From Deltaproteobacteria bacterium (lineage in GTDB: Bacteria; Myxococcota_A; Polyangia; Haliangiales; Haliangiaceae): DNA of 44,507 nt. The position numbers and the translations under genes were made by a program. The stretch covers positions 1 through 44,507 of the forward strand of contig JAFAOG010000409.1 in NCBI GenBank assembly GCA_019237945.1, given 5' to 3'. The notes under the pieces are model-generated. The model did not search any database and was not told the origin of the DNA. It saw nothing but the letters and a program-made list of their open reading frames with translations. The first letter of the stretch is position 1; every line of letters starts with the position of its first letter. This document shows, in pieces, positions 32,591 to 41,711 of the stretch.

Positions 32591-33706
32591 CTATTTCAGC
32601 TCTTTTTCCAGCGTCGACTTGACGGCCGTATCAAAGCCATCCTTACCCGCGGTTCCGTGCGTCTTCAGGAACTCAGCACGTTGCTTCGTGAGCTCGGTAA
32701 TTTCCTTCTGCGCCTCGGCGCGGGCCTTCGCCTTCTCGGCGATTTGCTGGGCGATCTGGGCCTTCGTCTCGCCGCGCATCGTCTCGGGAAGCTTGGCCTG
32801 GTCGATCGCGTCGATGTTCGCGCTGCCCGAGGCGACGGCGCCGACGAGGTCATCCGCAGGCGCGCCACCCTTGGCAATGTACGCCGCACGGTCCGCCTTC
32901 GCGGGGGCCGGCGCGGCAGCCGCGACCGCCATCTTGCCTTCGTAGGCGCGGTGGACGCGTTCGTCGCCGTAGACGATCGTCGTCTCGTCGACCTTGCGCG
33001 CGAGCTCGGCGAGCTTGTCGTCGTAGGGCGTCGCGATCTGCTGGACGCCGCCGTCCTCCGCGATCGATGAGAACTCGCCGTGCGCGATCGACGCGATCTG
33101 CTGCCAGGTCGTCTGGGTCTCGGAGTCCATGCCGCAGCGCACGGTGTTGATCGTGATCTGATGATTCGCCGCAACGCGCGCGGTCTCCTCGTAGCGAGGG
33201 ACCTCGCCGCGGCTCGCGGGCGGCGCATCTCCGACGAGGAAGATCATCTTCTTCGCGCCGTCGCGCCACTGCATCTTGTGAACGGCGTCGTAGAGCGCCG
33301 CATCGACGTCCTCCGGCGTGTCGCCTCCACCGCCGGCGTAGTAGCTCGACAGCTCGGCGAACACGCTGTCGAGGTCGCTCGTCAGCGCGAAGTCCTTGGT
33401 GACGTACTCGTCACCGAGATCGCGATACGCGACCAGACCGACGTGCAGATCCGCCTGCGGATCGATGTCCTTGATGTGGCTCGCGATCGACCACACGGTG
33501 CGCTTGGCGCCGTCCAGCAGGCCGCCCATCGAGCCGGTGGTGTCGACGGCGAACACGACGTCGATGCGATGGCCCGCGACCGGCGGCGGCTTCGGCGCGT
33601 CGGTGAGGCTGCCGCCGGCCCAGGGCTTCAGCCAGAGGGCGAGCGCGATGGTGGCGGCGGCGGTGGTCGAGATTCCGTAGGTGGCGATGCGCTGGCGGTC
33701 GATCAT
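32591..33706 (-). CDS. Membrane-anchored VWA-domain protein
   Basis: The 371-residue protein begins with an uncleaved-looking signal anchor (ISTTAAATIALALWL). The von Willebrand A domain (about 47-240) has a MIDAS loop DTTGSM, Thr in GGGGDTPEDVDAAL and later GDAPP, so it probably binds a divalent metal and a protein partner. The C-terminal third is helical and charged (AQIAQQIAEKAKARAEAQ). Placement facing the periplasm is likely. A role in complex assembly is typical, but the partner is unknown. It lies 52 bp downstream of a small secreted protein gene on the same strand. Confidence 0.88.
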   Translation of the reverse strand: MIDRQRIATYGISTTAAATIALALWLKPWAGGSLTDAPKPPPVAGHRIDVVFAVDTTGSMGGLLDGAKRTVWSIASHIKDIDPQADLHVGLVAYRDLGDEYVTKDFALTSDLDSVFAELSSYYAGGGGDTPEDVDAALYDAVHKMQWRDGAKKMIFLVGDAPPASRGEVPRYEETARVAANHQITINTVRCGMDSETQTTWQQIASIAHGEFSSIAEDGGVQQIATPYDDKLAELARKVDETTIVYGDERVHRAYEGKMAVAAAAPAPAKADRAAYIAKGGAPADDLVGAVASGSANIDAIDQAKLPETMRGETKAQIAQQIAEKAKARAEAQKEITELTKQRAEFLKTHGTAGKDGFDTAVKSTLEKELK

Positions 33707-33758
33707 GCCTGCTACCGACGCACGGCCAACTGCTCGGATCTACGACCCAAGAAACCCG

Positions 33759-34157
33759 TCAGGGTGGTGTCGCGGCGACCGCGATCGCGACGGTGCGGCG
33801 TGCGTCGATCGGCTTGCAGACCTTCGGGCCGCACAACCAGAAGCGCAGGTGCAGCCTGACGGTGAAGTCACCGGCGGCGTCCGCACGGATCGGGACGGCG
33901 AAGCGCGGCGCGTCCGCATCGGGATCGACGGCATCTGCACGAGATAGCCGCTTCTTCTTCACGCCGACGCCGTCGGTCGCGAGGTCGACGATCACGCCGC
34001 CGTCCTTGCTGATCGACTGCCCGCGGTCGACCGCGATCGCGATCGGCAACGTGCCACCACTCCCTACCTGCATCTCGACGCGCTCGGGAACGCGTAGCTC
34101 CCAGCCGGCCTCGGCGTATGCCGTCGAAGCAACGAGCAGTGGGAGCAACCACTTCAC
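33759..34157 (-). CDS. Small secreted protein with CxxxxC motif
   Basis: GTG at 34157 overlaps the TGA of the PhoH gene (GTGA), so it is translated after it. The 132-residue precursor has signal MKWLLPLLVASTAYA. A beta-rich domain with a late FWLCGPKVCKPIDAR follows, where two Cys four apart and a Pro recall the N-terminal domain of DsbD-like thiol proteins. Role unknown; a redox or disulfide-stabilised periplasmic protein is plausible. Confidence 0.78.
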   Translation of the reverse strand: MKWLLPLLVASTAYAEAGWELRVPERVEMQVGSGGTLPIAIAVDRGQSISKDGGVIVDLATDGVGVKKKRLSRADAVDPDADAPRFAVPIRADAAGDFTVRLHLRFWLCGPKVCKPIDARRTVAIAVAATPP

Positions 34158-35464
34158 AGGATCTGCGTCGCGAGCTCGGCCAGCGGCGAACGCTCGCCCT
34201 TCGTCAGGATCACGTGCCCCGCGATCGCTTCGTTCTTGAAGCGCTCGGCGACGGTCGTGAGGCCGTTGTTCGACGAGTCGAGGTACGGGTGATCGATCTG
34301 ATACGGGTCACCGGTCAGGATGATCTTCGTGCCCTCGCCCGCGCGCGTGATGATCGTCTTGATCTCGTGCGGCGTCAGGTTCTGCGCCTCGTCGACGATC
34401 ATGTAGACGTTAGGCAGCGAGCGGCCGCGGATGTACGTCAGCGGCTCGATCTCGACGAAGCCGAGGTCGACGAGCTCCGCATACGAGCGGCCGTCCTTCT
34501 TGTCGGTCTTGTTGAGACCGAGGAGCAGCTCGAGGTTGTCGTAGATCGGCTGCATCCAGGGATTGAGCTTCTCCTCGATGTCGCCGGGCAGGTAGCCGAT
34601 GTCGCGACCGAGCGGGAAGATCGGGCGGCTGACGAGCAGCTTCGCGAACTGCTGCTCCTCGGTGACCTTCTGCAGGCCCGCCGCGATCGCGAGCAACGTC
34701 TTGCCCGTACCGGCCTTGCCGACGAGCGTGACGAGCTTGATGTCCTCGTTGAGCAGCAGATCGAGCGCGAAGTGCTGCTCGCGGTTGCGCGGCTTGATCC
34801 CCCACACGCCCTCGCGCAGCTTCTTGATCGGCACCGCCTTGCCGACGTTCTTGTCCCACCGCGTGAGCGCCGACTTGCCAGACTCGTCCTTGAGCGTCAG
34901 GAACTCGTTGGCGTAGAGGCCCGGCGCATCGACGACGACGCTGCCTTCCTTGAAGAACTCGTCGATCACGTGCGACGGCACGAGCAGCTCGCGGTTGCCC
35001 GAGTACAGCTCGTCGACGCTGATCCGCTCCGGCTCGAAGTCGGCCGTGAGCAGGCCGAGCGCGTCGCCGCGGATCCGCATGTTCACGTCCTTCGTGACCA
35101 TGACGGTCGGGATCTTCGGATCCTGATCGCGGACTTCGAGTGCGAGCTCGAGGATCCGCTGATCCATCGAGCGCGAGTCGTAGCTCGGGTTCTTGATCGG
35201 ATTCTTCGACAGCGCGACGCGCACCGTGCCGCCGTTCTCGAGCTTCTGAGGCGTCGAGAGGCCACCGGCTGCGTTGCGATACTCGTCGAGCAGGCGCGCG
35301 ATCTGGCGGGCGTTGCGGCCGAGCTCCGACTGATCCTTCTTGAACGTGTCGATCTCCTCGAGCACGTAGATCGGAATCACGACGTTGTTGTCGGCGAACG
35401 CGAAGATGGCACGCGCATCGTGCAGCAGCACGTTCGTGTCGAGGACGTAGTTCTTGACCGCCAC
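34154..35464 (-). CDS. PIN-domain/PhoH-like ATPase
   Basis: The 436-residue protein begins at GTG behind GGAG. The first 150 residues are a PIN nuclease-like domain (NYVLDTNVLLHDARA, VVIPIYVLEEIDTFKKD, PTVMVTKDVNMR) with the acidic residues expected for RNA cleavage. The second half is PhoH: Walker A GKAGTGKTLL, SRPIFPLGRDIGYLPG, Walker B MIVDEAQNLTPHE and ILTGDPYQID. PhoH-PIN fusions (PhoH2 type) unwind and cut RNA in some bacteria. The gene heads a short run with the secreted CxxxxC protein. Confidence 0.95.
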   Translation of the reverse strand: MAVKNYVLDTNVLLHDARAIFAFADNNVVIPIYVLEEIDTFKKDQSELGRNARQIARLLDEYRNAAGGLSTPQKLENGGTVRVALSKNPIKNPSYDSRSMDQRILELALEVRDQDPKIPTVMVTKDVNMRIRGDALGLLTADFEPERISVDELYSGNRELLVPSHVIDEFFKEGSVVVDAPGLYANEFLTLKDESGKSALTRWDKNVGKAVPIKKLREGVWGIKPRNREQHFALDLLLNEDIKLVTLVGKAGTGKTLLAIAAGLQKVTEEQQFAKLLVSRPIFPLGRDIGYLPGDIEEKLNPWMQPIYDNLELLLGLNKTDKKDGRSYAELVDLGFVEIEPLTYIRGRSLPNVYMIVDEAQNLTPHEIKTIITRAGEGTKIILTGDPYQIDHPYLDSSNNGLTTVAERFKNEAIAGHVILTKGERSPLAELATQIL

Positions 35465-35511
35465 TCAACGAGACTCCGATTGTCGGGAGTCCCATGTCAA
35501 ACGCTCTCGTC

Positions 35512-36459
35512 TCAGAACGTGCCGGACAGCGTGATCCCGCCACCCTGGGCGCCGACCGCGGGAGCGACCACGAGCTCCTTCGGAGCGGTCAGGTAAACGA
35601 CCCCGCCCGCGACCGCAGCCGCCAGCCCGACGATGCCGACGACCGTCGCGACATTCGCGAGGCTGCGAGCATCATTGACCTTCGCGAAGCCGGTCGCGTT
35701 GCAGTGGACCGTCGGGTCGCAATCCTTGCCGGGGCCGACCTCGGCATCCCAGTGCGACTTCGCGACGAACGCCATCGCCCCGCTCGTGATGATCAGCGCG
35801 CCGCCGCCGATGCCGAGACCGGCCGCGAGCACGACCCGGCTGTGCACGCGGTGCTCGACGGAGTGCGTCTCCTCCGGCGGCGGGGCCTGATCGACCGGAT
35901 GGGGCGGCTCGACGGCGGCAGGCGCGCCGAAGTCGAACGTCACCGACTCGCCGGCCTTCGCCGGCCGCGACCGTGTCTCGGGAGGGCGGCCCGGCACGTC
36001 GAGCTCGACCTGCACCGTGCCCGGCTCGACGCGCGTCGTCACCTCGGCGGCCGGTGGCACGAGCTGACCGCCGACCTTGAGCACGAGGCCGACGGTGCTC
36101 GCATCGGGCAGCTTCACCACGGCCGACGCGAGCTTGGCCGTCAGCGCATCGGCGCGACCGCGCGCGAACTTGCCGCGATCCGGATCGGTCTCGCGCTTCG
36201 CGGCGTCGTCGAACAGGTGCCACGCGAGCGCGGTGTGCCCGAGGTGCTCCTGGCAGTCGGCGAGGTTGAGCTCGGTGCCGATGCCGGGGTCGAGCGCGTA
36301 GCTCTTCGTGAAGTCGTCGCACGCGGGCGCGTACTTGCCGTCGGTGGCGAGCTTGCGGCCGTCCTCGAACAGCCGCTTCGCCTCGACGGCCTGATCGGGA
36401 CTCGGCTGCGCGGGCGCGATCGCCTCGAGTCCGACGACGAACGCCACGACGCGCCACAT
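35512..36459 (-). CDS. TPR-like protein with two membrane segments
   Basis: From the start MWRVVAFVVGLEAIAPAQP, 315 residues carry an export signal. Helical repeat pairs follow (AKRLFEDGRKLATDGKYAPA, TELNLADCQEHLGHTALA), then a beta-rich PEGA-like segment (TVGLVLKVGGQLVPPAAEV). A Pro/Glu hinge leads to two hydrophobic stretches (VVLAAGLGIGGGALIITSG and ATVVGIVGLAAAVAGGVVYL), and the end is GITLSGTF with terminal Phe. Such proteins are numerous beside Ser/Thr kinase genes in myxobacteria. It starts 23 bp beyond the stop of the kinase gene and is probably its operon partner. Confidence 0.85.
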   Translation of the reverse strand: MWRVVAFVVGLEAIAPAQPSPDQAVEAKRLFEDGRKLATDGKYAPACDDFTKSYALDPGIGTELNLADCQEHLGHTALAWHLFDDAAKRETDPDRGKFARGRADALTAKLASAVVKLPDASTVGLVLKVGGQLVPPAAEVTTRVEPGTVQVELDVPGRPPETRSRPAKAGESVTFDFGAPAAVEPPHPVDQAPPPEETHSVEHRVHSRVVLAAGLGIGGGALIITSGAMAFVAKSHWDAEVGPGKDCDPTVHCNATGFAKVNDARSLANVATVVGIVGLAAAVAGGVVYLTAPKELVVAPAVGAQGGGITLSGTF

Positions 36460-36482
36460 ACATCTATCGTCACCGAACCGGA

Positions 36483-38318
36483 CTAGTGCTGGCAAGCCAT
36501 CGGATCGCGCTTGCAGTCGGGCTGCGCCGGCGCCAGCGCCGGGCACACCGACAGCACATCCTTCTTGCGCGCCGCGGGCACCGCCGGCAGCCACTTCCGG
36601 GCCTTCGCGAGGTCCTTGCTCCGACAGGCGAGCAGCGTGCACGAGAGCGGATTGGCCGCGAGCACGGTCGGCGTGTTGCAGCTCGCGAGCGTGAGCTCGT
36701 CGGCCGGCCTGTCGACGGGCTTGTCGGTGTGGTGGTGCTTCTCGGCAACCGCGGCATCGACCGGCACGGCCGCATCGATCGCGACGGTGGCGACCGGCGC
36801 GGCCGCATCGACGAGCGGCACGGACGCATCGACCGGCGCGGCGACCGCGGCATCGACTGCGGCATCGACTGCGGCATCGATCGACACCATCGCGACGGCG
36901 GAGCCTTCGGCCGGCGGCGGCGCGTGCTTCTTCTTGCCACCGAGCCCGAACACGAGGCCGAGCACGATGCCGATCAGCACCGCCGGCACGAGCACGAGCA
37001 CGATGCGCGGCAGCTTGCGCGGCTCGGCGAACGGGGCCTGATGTGCGCTGACGGAGCCGGTCGAGCCGAACGGCGGCGGATTCGAGCCGCTCGTCGAGAA
37101 CGGGTTCGATCCCGACGGCGGCGTCGCGAACGGGCTGTGCGGCGGCGGCGGTGCGCTCGCCATCAGCGTCTGCGTCATCGGCACCGGCAGCGAAGGATCG
37201 ACGGCGGCGAGCGGCGCGGTCGGCACGCCCTCGAGCACGTCGCCCTGGACCGACGGCCGCAGGTCATGCTGCGCGAGCGACGGCACGCGATCGAGGCCGA
37301 GGTCCGGCGGCACCGGCTCGCTCGTCACCGTCACGATCTCCGGATGATGCTCGGCCGCGCGCAGCTCGACCCACGGCTCGGGCCGCTGGCCGAACAGCTC
37401 GCGCACGAACCGGCCGAGCGCGGTTGTCGACAGCGTCGCGTGCGCCTGCATCGCGACCTGCTCGATCGCCTCGAGCGTCTCGTCGGCGCTCTGGAACCGC
37501 TCCTCCGGCGTCTTCGCGAGCAGGCGCAGCACGAGCGCGTCGAGCTCGGGCGTGACATCGGACCGGCGCGTCGACGGCGGCGGCGACGGCTCGTTGACGA
37601 TCGCGGCCATCGTCTCGAAGTCGCTCGGCTGCCGGAACAGCCGCTCGACGGTCAGCATCTCCCACAGCACGATGCCGAGCGAGAACAGGTCACTGCGCCG
37701 ATCGACGCCGCGTCCGCGACACTGCTCCGGCGACAGATACGCGATCTTGCCCTTGACCGTCCCCGAGCGCGTTTCGACGCTCGCGTTCGCCGCCTTCGCG
37801 ACGCCGAAGTCGACGAGCTTGACGTGTCCCTCGTAGCTGACCATGAGGTTCGACGGCGACACGTCGCGGTGCACGATGCCGAGCGGCCGCCCATCGATGC
37901 CGATACGCTCGTGCGCGTGATGGAGGCCGGCCGCCGCGCCCGCCGCGATCGTCAGCGCCGTCGCGATCGGCAGCGGCTTGCGCAACGCGTGCGAGCGATG
38001 CAGCAGCGCGCGCACCGTCTCGCCGTGCACGTACTCCATCGTGAAGAAGTACGAGTCGCCGAGCTTTCCGATGTCGTAGACCTGCGCGATGTTCGGGTGC
38101 TGCAGCTGCGACGCGAGCTTCGCCTCGTCGAGGAACATCCGCACGAACGCCGCATCGGTCGCGCGCTCGCGCAGCACGCGCTTGAGCACGACGTAACGCT
38201 CGACCCCGGCCGCGTTCGCATGACGCGCGAGAAAGATCTCGGCCATGCCACCCGTCGCGAGCTTCGCGAGGATCTCATAGCTGCTGGCGGTCGACCCGAC
38301 TTCGGCCTGAGGCACCAC
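36483..38318 (-). CDS. Membrane-anchored Ser/Thr protein kinase with VDAA-repeat stalk
   Basis: About 611 residues from GTG at 38318; an in-frame TTG at 38348 would add ten. The Hanks-type kinase has LATGGMAEIFLA, VVLKRVLRE, GIVHRDVSPSNLMV (catalytic Asp), VDFGVAKA and GKIAYLSPEQCRG. A Pro/Ser linker follows, then one membrane helix (IVLVLVPAVLIGIVLGLVFG). The periplasmic stalk is made of VDAAVDA-type repeats, with a Cys-rich C-terminal end (LASCNTPTVL, CTLLACRS). It resembles the kinase at 16751 in its catalytic loop and should be active. It is divergent from a small exported protein gene starting 75 bp away. Confidence 0.92.
   Translation of the reverse strand: MVPQAEVGSTASSYEILAKLATGGMAEIFLARHANAAGVERYVVLKRVLRERATDAAFVRMFLDEAKLASQLQHPNIAQVYDIGKLGDSYFFTMEYVHGETVRALLHRSHALRKPLPIATALTIAAGAAAGLHHAHERIGIDGRPLGIVHRDVSPSNLMVSYEGHVKLVDFGVAKAANASVETRSGTVKGKIAYLSPEQCRGRGVDRRSDLFSLGIVLWEMLTVERLFRQPSDFETMAAIVNEPSPPPSTRRSDVTPELDALVLRLLAKTPEERFQSADETLEAIEQVAMQAHATLSTTALGRFVRELFGQRPEPWVELRAAEHHPEIVTVTSEPVPPDLGLDRVPSLAQHDLRPSVQGDVLEGVPTAPLAAVDPSLPVPMTQTLMASAPPPPHSPFATPPSGSNPFSTSGSNPPPFGSTGSVSAHQAPFAEPRKLPRIVLVLVPAVLIGIVLGLVFGLGGKKKHAPPPAEGSAVAMVSIDAAVDAAVDAAVAAPVDASVPLVDAAAPVATVAIDAAVPVDAAVAEKHHHTDKPVDRPADELTLASCNTPTVLAANPLSCTLLACRSKDLAKARKWLPAVPAARKKDVLSVCPALAPAQPDCKRDPMACQH
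36847..36882. repeat. Three 12-bp tandem units in the kinase stalk
   Basis: GCGGCATCGACT (plus strand) occurs three times in direct tandem, the last differing at the final base. The units encode VDAA-type steps of the periplasmic stalk and could change number by slippage. Confidence 0.7.
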
Positions 38319-38392
38319 CTGGGATTGTACCCGTTCTCCCGTGGCCAAAAGCCACGGCGTCTCGTGTCAACGTGCGCGCCAAGGAGACCCAA

Positions 38393-38650
38393 ATGACCAA
38401 GCTGAAGACCATCGTGATCACGGCCGCCATCGCATTCCCCATCGGCATCCTCGCCGCCGGCCCGATGAAGGGCCACCCGAACATGCAGGCCGCCGACAAG
38501 GCGCTCGCCACCGCGTGGGAGAAGATCACGGCCGCGCAGAAGGCGAACGAGTTCGACTTGGACGGCCACGCCGCCAAGGCGAAGGACGCGATCAAGCTCG
38601 CCGTCGACGAGCTCAAGCTCGCCGCCGAAGCCTCGAACGCGAAGAAGTAA
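38393..38650 (+). CDS. Small exported helical protein
   Basis: AAGGAG before the ATG at 38393 fixes the start. The 85-residue precursor has signal TIVITAAIAFPIGILAAG. The mature part is a single amphipathic helical region rich in Ala/Lys/Asp (MQAADKALATAWEKITAAQK, AKDAIKLAVDELKLAAE), like small periplasmic chaperone or stress proteins. No family I can name. It converges with the cNMP/DUF1003 gene at a 5-bp gap. Confidence 0.85.
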   Translation: MTKLKTIVITAAIAFPIGILAAGPMKGHPNMQAADKALATAWEKITAAQKANEFDLDGHAAKAKDAIKLAVDELKLAAEASNAKK

Positions 38651-38655
38651 CGACG

Positions 38656-39492
38656 CTAGTTGCCGAGCCGCTTCTCGAGTCGCTCGAGTCGGCCAGCAGT
38701 CTCCGTGCGCAGCTCCCCGAGCTCGCGCAACAAGGTCTCGATGTTGACCTCGTTCTTGAGATTGACCTGGAAGTCGGTTTCGGCCTGCGCGCGGTCCTTG
38801 ATCGCCGAGCGGTTCTGACTCATCACGATGAGCGGACCCTGCAGTGCGACGAGGATCGCGAGCAGCAGGTTGAAGAACACGTACGGGTACGGATCGAACG
38901 CGCCCGTCTTGATCGCGGCCGAGTTGATCGTGAACCACAGCGCGGTCGTGCCGAGCAGGATCAAGATGAACGCCCAGCTGCCGTTGAGCTCGGCGACCTT
39001 GTCCGCGAGCTTCTGCGACCACGTCAGCTTGCTCTCGACCTCCTGCACGGCGTTCTTCGCGGCGCGCTGCGACAGCATCTCGTTCGTCGCGCGCAGCCGG
39101 GCGGCGAGCGTCGAGAGCAGCACGATCGCGGCGTGCGGGCGCGATTGCAGATAGGCCGAGAGCGTCTTGCGATCGAGCTCGAGCAGCTTGGTGTCGGTCG
39201 TCGCGACGGCGCTCGCCGAGCGAGGCTTGTCGTCGAACAGCGCGAGCTCGCCGAAGTACTCGCCCGCCGCGATGTCCTTGAGCGAGATCCGCCGCGACTG
39301 CTCGCCGGGCAAGTGAATGTTCACGTTGCCGTCGACGACGATGAACATCGACGTGCCCGCCTCGCCCTGATGGATGATCATCTGGCCTGCGCTGAACTGC
39401 CGCGGCACGACGGCCTTCGCGAGCGCCGCGACATCGTCGGGCCCGAGGTCCTCGAACATCGGAATCGCCGACAGAAGCTCCACGTGGTCCAT
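38656..39492 (-). CDS. Cyclic-nucleotide-binding domain fused to DUF1003 membrane domain
   Basis: The 278-residue protein starts with a CRP-like cNMP-binding domain (about 8-125). Its phosphate-binding cassette (GEYFGELALFDDKPRSASAV) keeps the Glu and Arg that contact cAMP or cGMP. A DUF1003 domain with two membrane helices follows (WAFILILLGTTALWFTI; YVFFNLLLAILVALQGPLIV) and the family signature IVMSQNRSAIKDRAQAETD. A coiled coil ends it. It is a nucleotide-gated membrane sensor by architecture, with unknown output. It lies 14 bp after a diguanylate cyclase gene on the same strand. Confidence 0.92.
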   Translation of the reverse strand: MDHVELLSAIPMFEDLGPDDVAALAKAVVPRQFSAGQMIIHQGEAGTSMFIVVDGNVNIHLPGEQSRRISLKDIAAGEYFGELALFDDKPRSASAVATTDTKLLELDRKTLSAYLQSRPHAAIVLLSTLAARLRATNEMLSQRAAKNAVQEVESKLTWSQKLADKVAELNGSWAFILILLGTTALWFTINSAAIKTGAFDPYPYVFFNLLLAILVALQGPLIVMSQNRSAIKDRAQAETDFQVNLKNEVNIETLLRELGELRTETAGRLERLEKRLGN

Positions 39493-39506
39493 CGACCACG
39501 ACTGTA

Positions 39507-41711
39507 TCAGCTCGCCTTTTTCGTTTTCGCGGCCTGGGCCTCGGCCCACGTGACGACTCGGTTACGACCCGTGTGCTTCGCGTGGTAGAGCGCGAGGTCT
39601 GCACGTTCGATCAGGGTCGCGCGGTCGCGGCCGTCATCGGGGAAAGCTGCCACACCGACCGACTCCGTCACGCTGAGCGGCCCCTTGTCGGTATCGACGA
39701 CCACCTTGCTGATCTCGATGCGAATGCGGTCGGCAACGGCCTTCGCCTGCGCGACGTCGACGTTGTCGAGCAGCACCGCGAACTCCTCGCCGCCGTAGCG
39801 CGCGGGGATGTCGATCTTGCGCGGCACTTCCTGCAGTACCTTGGCGACGCGGCGAAGCACCTCGTCACCGATCGGGTGGCCGTAGGTGTCGTTGACCTTC
39901 TTGAAGTGGTCGACGTCGCACAGCAGAAGCGCGACCTTGTGGTTGTGGCGCTGCGCGCGCTGAAGGAGATCCTCGAAGCGCGCCTGGAACGTGCGATGGT
40001 TCGTCAGGCCGGTGAGGCCGTCGGTCGTCGCCATCGTCTCCATCTTCTTGTAGAGGAAGCCGTTCTGGAGCGCGATCGCGACCTGGTTCGCGATCACGGC
40101 GAGCATCTCGCGCACGTCGGAGGAGAAGCGCTTCTCGGCGCGTGCGACGAGCGTCAGCGTGCCGATCGCCTCGTCGGCGGACAGCAGCGGCAGCACGAGC
40201 AGCGACTTCGCATCGTCGACCTTGACCTTGCGCGTGTAGATCGGCGCCGAGACCTCGCGCGGCTCGCCGCCCGCCGGCAGGTAGTGGCGGTTCTTGACGA
40301 CCATCGATGCGAGCCCGGCGTTGTCGCGGAACTCGAGGTCCTTGAGCTGCGCGGGATCGACGAGCCCTTCGCCGCCCGGCGCGACGCGCACCGCCGCGAT
40401 GCGATGCTTGGCGCGATCCTTGTCGTACAGCGCCATCGCCGCGACATCGAACGTCGCGATCGCCGCGCACGCGTCGAACGCGGTCTCCATCACCTGCTCC
40501 GGCGTCAGCGCGCGACCGAGCAGCGCGGTCGCCGAGTAGAACCGCTCGTGCTCGTACTTCGCGCGCTCGACGGCGCGGAACACCTGCTCGGCCTGCACGG
40601 CGCGCAGCACCTGACCGCCGGCGTCCGCGAGCAGATCGCGATCGGCCTCGGTGAACGGCGCGTCGCGATCGGCGGCGAGGATTCCGCGCAGGTGGCCGCC
40701 CTCGCTGATCGGCACGGCGACGAGCGCGGTGCCGGCGCGGCCGCCGTCATAGTAAGGAAGCTGGCCGGGCTTGGTTGCGGCGACGAGCAGCGGCTGGCGA
40801 TCGCGCAGCACGGCCCCGAGCACGCCGGCGCTCGCGAGACGCGGGGCCTCGGTGATGTCGTCGGCATCGCTCGCGACGTCCTTGAGCTTGACGCGCTCGC
40901 CGTCGTCGTCGACCCAGAGCAGCGCGACCGTGCGCGCACCGAGCGAGCGCTTGAGCGTGCCGAGCACCCAGCTCGTCGCGTCGCCGATCATGCCGACGCC
41001 GCCGATCGCGAGCAGTCGCTCTTCCTCGTCACGCGGCCGCGGTGCGCGCGAGCCCGGCCCGAGCGCGGCGGCGATCAGCCGGTAGTCGCGCGCGGAGTCG
41101 CGCAGCGCGGTCAATTCGTCCTCGAGCCGCTTCGCGCGGCGAGCGCGGTAGCGCGAGGTCAACCCGCGCACGAGCACCGCATGCGCGACCGCCGCGCCGG
41201 CGAGGAACACCGCGTGCAGCGATGCCGAGATGACGTGGCCCTCGCTCATCCCGCTGCGCACGAGCAGCGCCGCCTCGAGGCACGCCGCCGCGCCGAGCGT
41301 CGCGATCGCACCGGGCCTCGCGAGCACCGTCATCGCGAACGCGACCAGCCCGTAGAGCAGCGGATACGCGGGCGAGCGCAGCCCGCCGGTCACCGCGATC
41401 ACGACGTGCATGCCCGCGACGAGCGACAGCGCGAGCTCGAGATCGGCGAGGTCCGACGCGGCCGCGAGCCACACCGACACCCGCTGCGCACGCGCGCTCG
41501 GCGGCGCGAACTGCATCCGCCGGATCACGCTGGTGACGACGAGCGCGAGCACCGCCGCCGCCGCCATCGCCTGTGGCAGCTGCACGCGCTCGCCGAGGAT
41601 CTGCGCGCCGTCGACGCCGCCGATCGCGACGGTCACGCACGCGAGCGCCCCCGCGACCGCGCCCACGCTGACCTTCGCCGCTCGCCGCGCGGCCCGCCGC
41701 CACTTCGCCAT
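39507..41711 (-). CDS. Membrane GAF-GGDEF diguanylate cyclase
   Basis: The 734-residue protein has about six hydrophobic segments in the first 190 residues, then two GAF-like domains (about 220-370 and 390-560). A C-terminal GGDEF domain shows LTGLTNHRTFQARFEDLL, the signature RYGGEEF near residue 640, and an I-site RxxD (RKID) five residues before it. It should make c-di-GMP and be feedback-inhibited. The ATG shares one base with the TGA of the upstream ftsB-like gene (TGATG). An envelope or redox signal is the likely input. Its neighbours suggest a link between division and c-di-GMP. Confidence 0.94.
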   Translation of the reverse strand: MAKWRRAARRAAKVSVGAVAGALACVTVAIGGVDGAQILGERVQLPQAMAAAAVLALVVTSVIRRMQFAPPSARAQRVSVWLAAASDLADLELALSLVAGMHVVIAVTGGLRSPAYPLLYGLVAFAMTVLARPGAIATLGAAACLEAALLVRSGMSEGHVISASLHAVFLAGAAVAHAVLVRGLTSRYRARRAKRLEDELTALRDSARDYRLIAAALGPGSRAPRPRDEEERLLAIGGVGMIGDATSWVLGTLKRSLGARTVALLWVDDDGERVKLKDVASDADDITEAPRLASAGVLGAVLRDRQPLLVAATKPGQLPYYDGGRAGTALVAVPISEGGHLRGILAADRDAPFTEADRDLLADAGGQVLRAVQAEQVFRAVERAKYEHERFYSATALLGRALTPEQVMETAFDACAAIATFDVAAMALYDKDRAKHRIAAVRVAPGGEGLVDPAQLKDLEFRDNAGLASMVVKNRHYLPAGGEPREVSAPIYTRKVKVDDAKSLLVLPLLSADEAIGTLTLVARAEKRFSSDVREMLAVIANQVAIALQNGFLYKKMETMATTDGLTGLTNHRTFQARFEDLLQRAQRHNHKVALLLCDVDHFKKVNDTYGHPIGDEVLRRVAKVLQEVPRKIDIPARYGGEEFAVLLDNVDVAQAKAVADRIRIEISKVVVDTDKGPLSVTESVGVAAFPDDGRDRATLIERADLALYHAKHTGRNRVVTWAEAQAAKTKKAS

